DNA from: Actinomycetes bacterium
GTDB taxonomy: Bacteria > Actinomycetota > Actinomycetes > JAHEKZ01
Reading direction: 5' to 3'
Length of the DNA stretch: 8,514 bases
Assembly: GCA_027117675.1 (NCBI GenBank)
Contig: JAJAYM010000147.1
Coordinates: 1 to 8,514, forward strand
Both the position numbers and the translations under genes were made by a program. Shown here piece after piece: positions 6,497-8,514 of the stretch; the first letter of the stretch is position 1; every line of letters begins with the position of its first letter. The notes under the pieces were generated by a model. That model searched no databases. It was not told the DNA's origin and was given only the letters and a program-made list of their open reading frames with translations.

Positions 6497-8034
6497 GCCT
6501 GACCACCTGCTGAATGGCCGCGAACACGCTGCCACGCAGCCAACAACTCGACGCGGTCGTCGAACAGCGTCACCGCAGAACCGACCTCCTGACCGCTCTC
6601 GTGACCTTTGCCGGCGACCAGCACGACGTCACCGGGTCTGGCCCGCCGCACCGCGACTTCCATCGCAACCCGACGATCTTCGACCTCGATCACCTCAGCG
6701 CGCCCCGGCGCCGGCACCTGCGCCGTGCCGGCCAACACAGCCTGGCGGATGACGTCCGGGGGCTCTGATCGAGGGTTGTCGTCGGTCACCACGACGACGG
6801 CGGCTCTGGCAGCAGCCACCGCGCCCATCGGTTCGCGCTTGCTCGCGTCACGATCGCCACCGCAACCGAAAACCACGATTACGTCGCCACCGGCATCAGG
6901 AGTGACCGCGTCAATCGCACGACCGAGCGCGTCGGTGGTGTGGGCGTAATCGACGACAAGGGCAACCTCGTCAGGTCCGATCCGCTCCATTCGACCGGGC
7001 ACCCCGCGGCACTCCCCTACTCCTCGTGCCGCCGCTTCCGGATCGACACCAGCTGTTGCCAGCATCACCTGCGCGAGAGCCGCGTTCGTCACGTTGAACC
7101 GACCCATGAGCCGCACCCGACCCGGCTGCACCGAACCGCCCTGATCGGTCAGCGCGAAGTCGTGGCCGCCGCCGCGGCGCTCTCGGACGTCCCCGATCAC
7201 CCAGTCAGCATCTGAGCTCATACCGACGGTGACCGATTCTGTCTTCGCCGCCTGAGCCATCTGACGGCCTCCGTCGTCGTCGATCACGATGACAGCTGCC
7301 TTGCTCAGCGCCGGTTGGAAGAGCGCTTGTTTCGCAGCGAAGTACGCTTCCTGGCTGCCGTGGAAGTCCTGATGGTCGACCGCCAGCTGGGTGAACCCAG
7401 CGACGTCGAAGTGACATCCGTCAACTCGCCCCATGGCCAAGGCGTGGCTGGAAACTTCCATCGCCACGGCGGTCACCCCACGTTCGCGCATCACGGCGAG
7501 TAGAGCGTGTAGCTCCGGCGCCTCGGGGGTGGTTCGTACCGTCTCGAAGGCCTCACCGTCGATCAATGTGGCCACCGTCCCGACCAGGCCGGTGCGGTGT
7601 CCGGCTGCTCGAAGGCCGGACTCGAGTAGATAGCTGGTTGTCGTCTTTCCGTTGGTTCCGGTCACACCAAGCACTAACAGATCGGCGGCGGGTCGACCGT
7701 ATATCTCCGCCGCCAGTTCTCCCACACGGGCCCGGAGGTCATCGATCACCAGACACGGCAGGATCGAGTCCACGAGGGAAGCGCCGGCCACATCTGTGGC
7801 CACCGCCACCGCGCCGGACTGCGCCGCCTGAGCCGCGAATGTCGCCCCGTGTACGCGCTCACCCGTCAGCGCCACGAAGAGGTCTCCGTCGCGAACGTCG
7901 CGAGAGTCGAGGGTCACCCCCGTGACGACAAGGTCAGCGACCGAACCCGGGTCGACAGACAGCGCCGCGCAGACGACTCCGAGGCAGGTCGGTCGTGGAG
8001 TCGGCCGGGGCGTGCGCCTAGTGTGGGTGGACAT
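6493..8034 (-). CDS. murE: UDP-MurNAc-L-Ala-D-Glu:diaminopimelate ligase MurE
   Basis: Cytoplasmic ATP-dependent ligase that adds the third residue of the stem peptide to UDP-MurNAc-L-Ala-D-Glu. The protein has 513 residues, a normal length. An N-terminal UDP-substrate domain contains SRDVRDGDLFVAL (44-56). The ATPase domain has the P-loop GTNGKTTT (126-133, Lys130), TTPEAPEL, MEVSSHAL, the DHQDFHG segment (220-226) and YFAAK with the probable carbamylated Lys235. GRFNVTNAALA (311-321) and GRMER with VDYAHTTDAL (347-370) lead into the C-terminal domain, which holds GCGGDRDASKR (390-400), DNPR (419-422) and AGKGHE (474-479). DNPR is the diaminopimelate-binding signature; lysine-adding enzymes carry other residues there. 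The motif does not clearly separate meso- from LL-diaminopimelate. The ATG at 8034 is 15 nt after the ftsI stop and has only a weak ribosome site. The stop overlaps the murF start by 4 bases. Confidence 0.97.
   Translation of the reverse strand: MSTHTRRTPRPTPRPTCLGVVCAALSVDPGSVADLVVTGVTLDSRDVRDGDLFVALTGERVHGATFAAQAAQSGAVAVATDVAGASLVDSILPCLVIDDLRARVGELAAEIYGRPAADLLVLGVTGTNGKTTTSYLLESGLRAAGHRTGLVGTVATLIDGEAFETVRTTPEAPELHALLAVMRERGVTAVAMEVSSHALAMGRVDGCHFDVAGFTQLAVDHQDFHGSQEAYFAAKQALFQPALSKAAVIVIDDDGGRQMAQAAKTESVTVGMSSDADWVIGDVRERRGGGHDFALTDQGGSVQPGRVRLMGRFNVTNAALAQVMLATAGVDPEAAARGVGECRGVPGRMERIGPDEVALVVDYAHTTDALGRAIDAVTPDAGGDVIVVFGCGGDRDASKREPMGAVAAARAAVVVVTDDNPRSEPPDVIRQAVLAGTAQVPAPGRAEVIEVEDRRVAMEVAVRRARPGDVVLVAGKGHESGQEVGSAVTLFDDRVELLAAWQRVRGHSAGGQA
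6503..6508 (-). promoter_or_regulatory. Ribosome binding site of murF
   Basis: The sequence AGGTGG on the minus strand lies 6 nt before the ATG at 6496, inside the last codons of murE. It supports this start over the in-frame upstream ATG at 6535. Confidence 0.7.
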
Positions 8035-8038
8035 GGCC

Positions 8039-8068
8039 GCTGACCGGATTCAGGGCCGGTACGTCAGC
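8039..8068 (-). other. Predicted bulged RNA hairpin across the ftsI stop, before murE
   Basis: On the transcript, GCTGA pairs with TCAGC and an inner CCGG with CCGG, with a 4-nt bulge on the 5' side and an 8-nt loop that holds the ftsI TGA. The stem ends 4 nt before the murE ATG. The pairing is visible in the sequence; any function is inferred, and stems this short occur often in GC-rich DNA. Confidence 0.3.
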
Positions 8069-8514
8069 CGCATAGAGGGTGCCGGCGTGGACGTCGGAGG
8101 AACCTGCTCGCTCTGCAACGCGAAGGAGGTGACACGTTTGAAGACGGGTCCGCCCAGTAGGCCGCCGTAGTATTGGTTCTTGGGATCTTGCAGGGTGACC
8201 GAAACCACGACGGCCGGCTTGTCTGCCGGCGCAAAACCGATGAACGACGCGGTGTATCCCCGGTAGCAGCCGCAGCTCTCGTCGACTCGCTCGGCAGTTC
8301 CGGTTTTGCCGGCTACTCGATACCCCGGAATCTGTGCCATCGGCGCGGTGCCATCGTCAGAGACCACGGTCTCCATCATGCCCCGCAGCGTGGTTGCCGT
8401 CTCCACGCTCACGACTCGATGACGCTCCGGAAGGGGAGCCGGCATGAATGCCCCATCCGACGTCGAGGTTCCGGCAACGACGGTCGGTTCGACGCGCACC
8501 CCGTTGTTGGCAAT
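8050..8514 (-). CDS. ftsI: Septal peptidoglycan transpeptidase FtsI/PBP3 (class B PBP), C-terminal 154 residues
   Basis: This is the 3' end of a class B penicillin-binding protein, the D,D-transpeptidase that cross-links septal peptidoglycan outside the membrane together with FtsW. The reading frame is open to the window edge (first visible codon ATT, residues IANNG...), so the N-terminal membrane anchor, the dimerisation region, the catalytic SxxK and the SxN motif lie beyond it. What is visible is the third active-site motif, KTGTAE at residues 70-75 of the fragment, followed by the usual SFIGFAPADKPAVVVSV strand segment and a GGPVF motif near the end. A CGC pair (fragment residues 81-83) lies just after KTG. 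The protein ends in a short Pro/Ser/Thr-rich tail with no PASTA domain. It is the first gene of the visible run, and its TGA is 15 nt upstream of murE. The position before murE and the KTG motif make ftsI (pbpB) the clear choice over other class B PBPs. Confidence 0.95.
   Translation of the reverse strand: MANNGVRVEPTVVAGTSTSDGAFMPAPLPERHRVVSVETATTLRGMMETVVSDDGTAPMAQIPGYRVAGKTGTAERVDESCGCYRGYTASFIGFAPADKPAVVVSVTLQDPKNQYYGGLLGGPVFKRVTSFALQSEQVPPTSTPAPSMRLTYRP

Overview
The window is one uninterrupted stretch of a dcw (division and cell wall) cluster on the minus strand of a high-GC bacterium, most likely an actinomycete (Actinomycetota). The gene order in the direction of transcription is ftsI (3' end only), murE, murF, mraY, murD, ftsW, murG, murC (5' end only). 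This order, the high GC, the GTG starts, the GGGTAGH form of the MurG N-terminal loop and the cysteine-containing loop in MraY all fit that phylum. I cannot place it to genus.

Layout from high to low coordinates: the C-terminal transpeptidase part of FtsI/PBP3 (8514-8050), MurE (8034-6493), MurF (6496-5099), MraY (5102-4020), MurD (4023-2569), FtsW (2558-1311), MurG (1314-193) and the first 65 residues of MurC (196-1). Five of the seven junctions are 4-base ATGA or GTGA stop/start overlaps. The other two, ftsI-murE (15 nt) and murD-ftsW (10 nt), carry short predicted hairpins over the upstream stop codon. No gene lies on the plus strand. There is no gene-free stretch longer than 15 bases, and I see no RNA gene, mobile element, CRISPR array, internal terminator or clear internal promoter. 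The promoter is presumably upstream, beyond position 8514.

Together the genes make and use lipid II. MurC, MurD, MurE and MurF add L-Ala, D-Glu, a diamino acid (DNPR motif, so probably diaminopimelate) and D-Ala-D-Ala to UDP-MurNAc. MraY moves the product to undecaprenyl phosphate and MurG adds GlcNAc. After flipping, FtsW polymerises the glycan and FtsI cross-links it at the septum.

I did not find a previously undescribed system; this is a conserved housekeeping region. The observations most worth a second look are a Ser in place of the near-invariant Mur-ligase Arg in MurD, and RNA hairpins at the two non-overlapping gene junctions and just inside ftsW.
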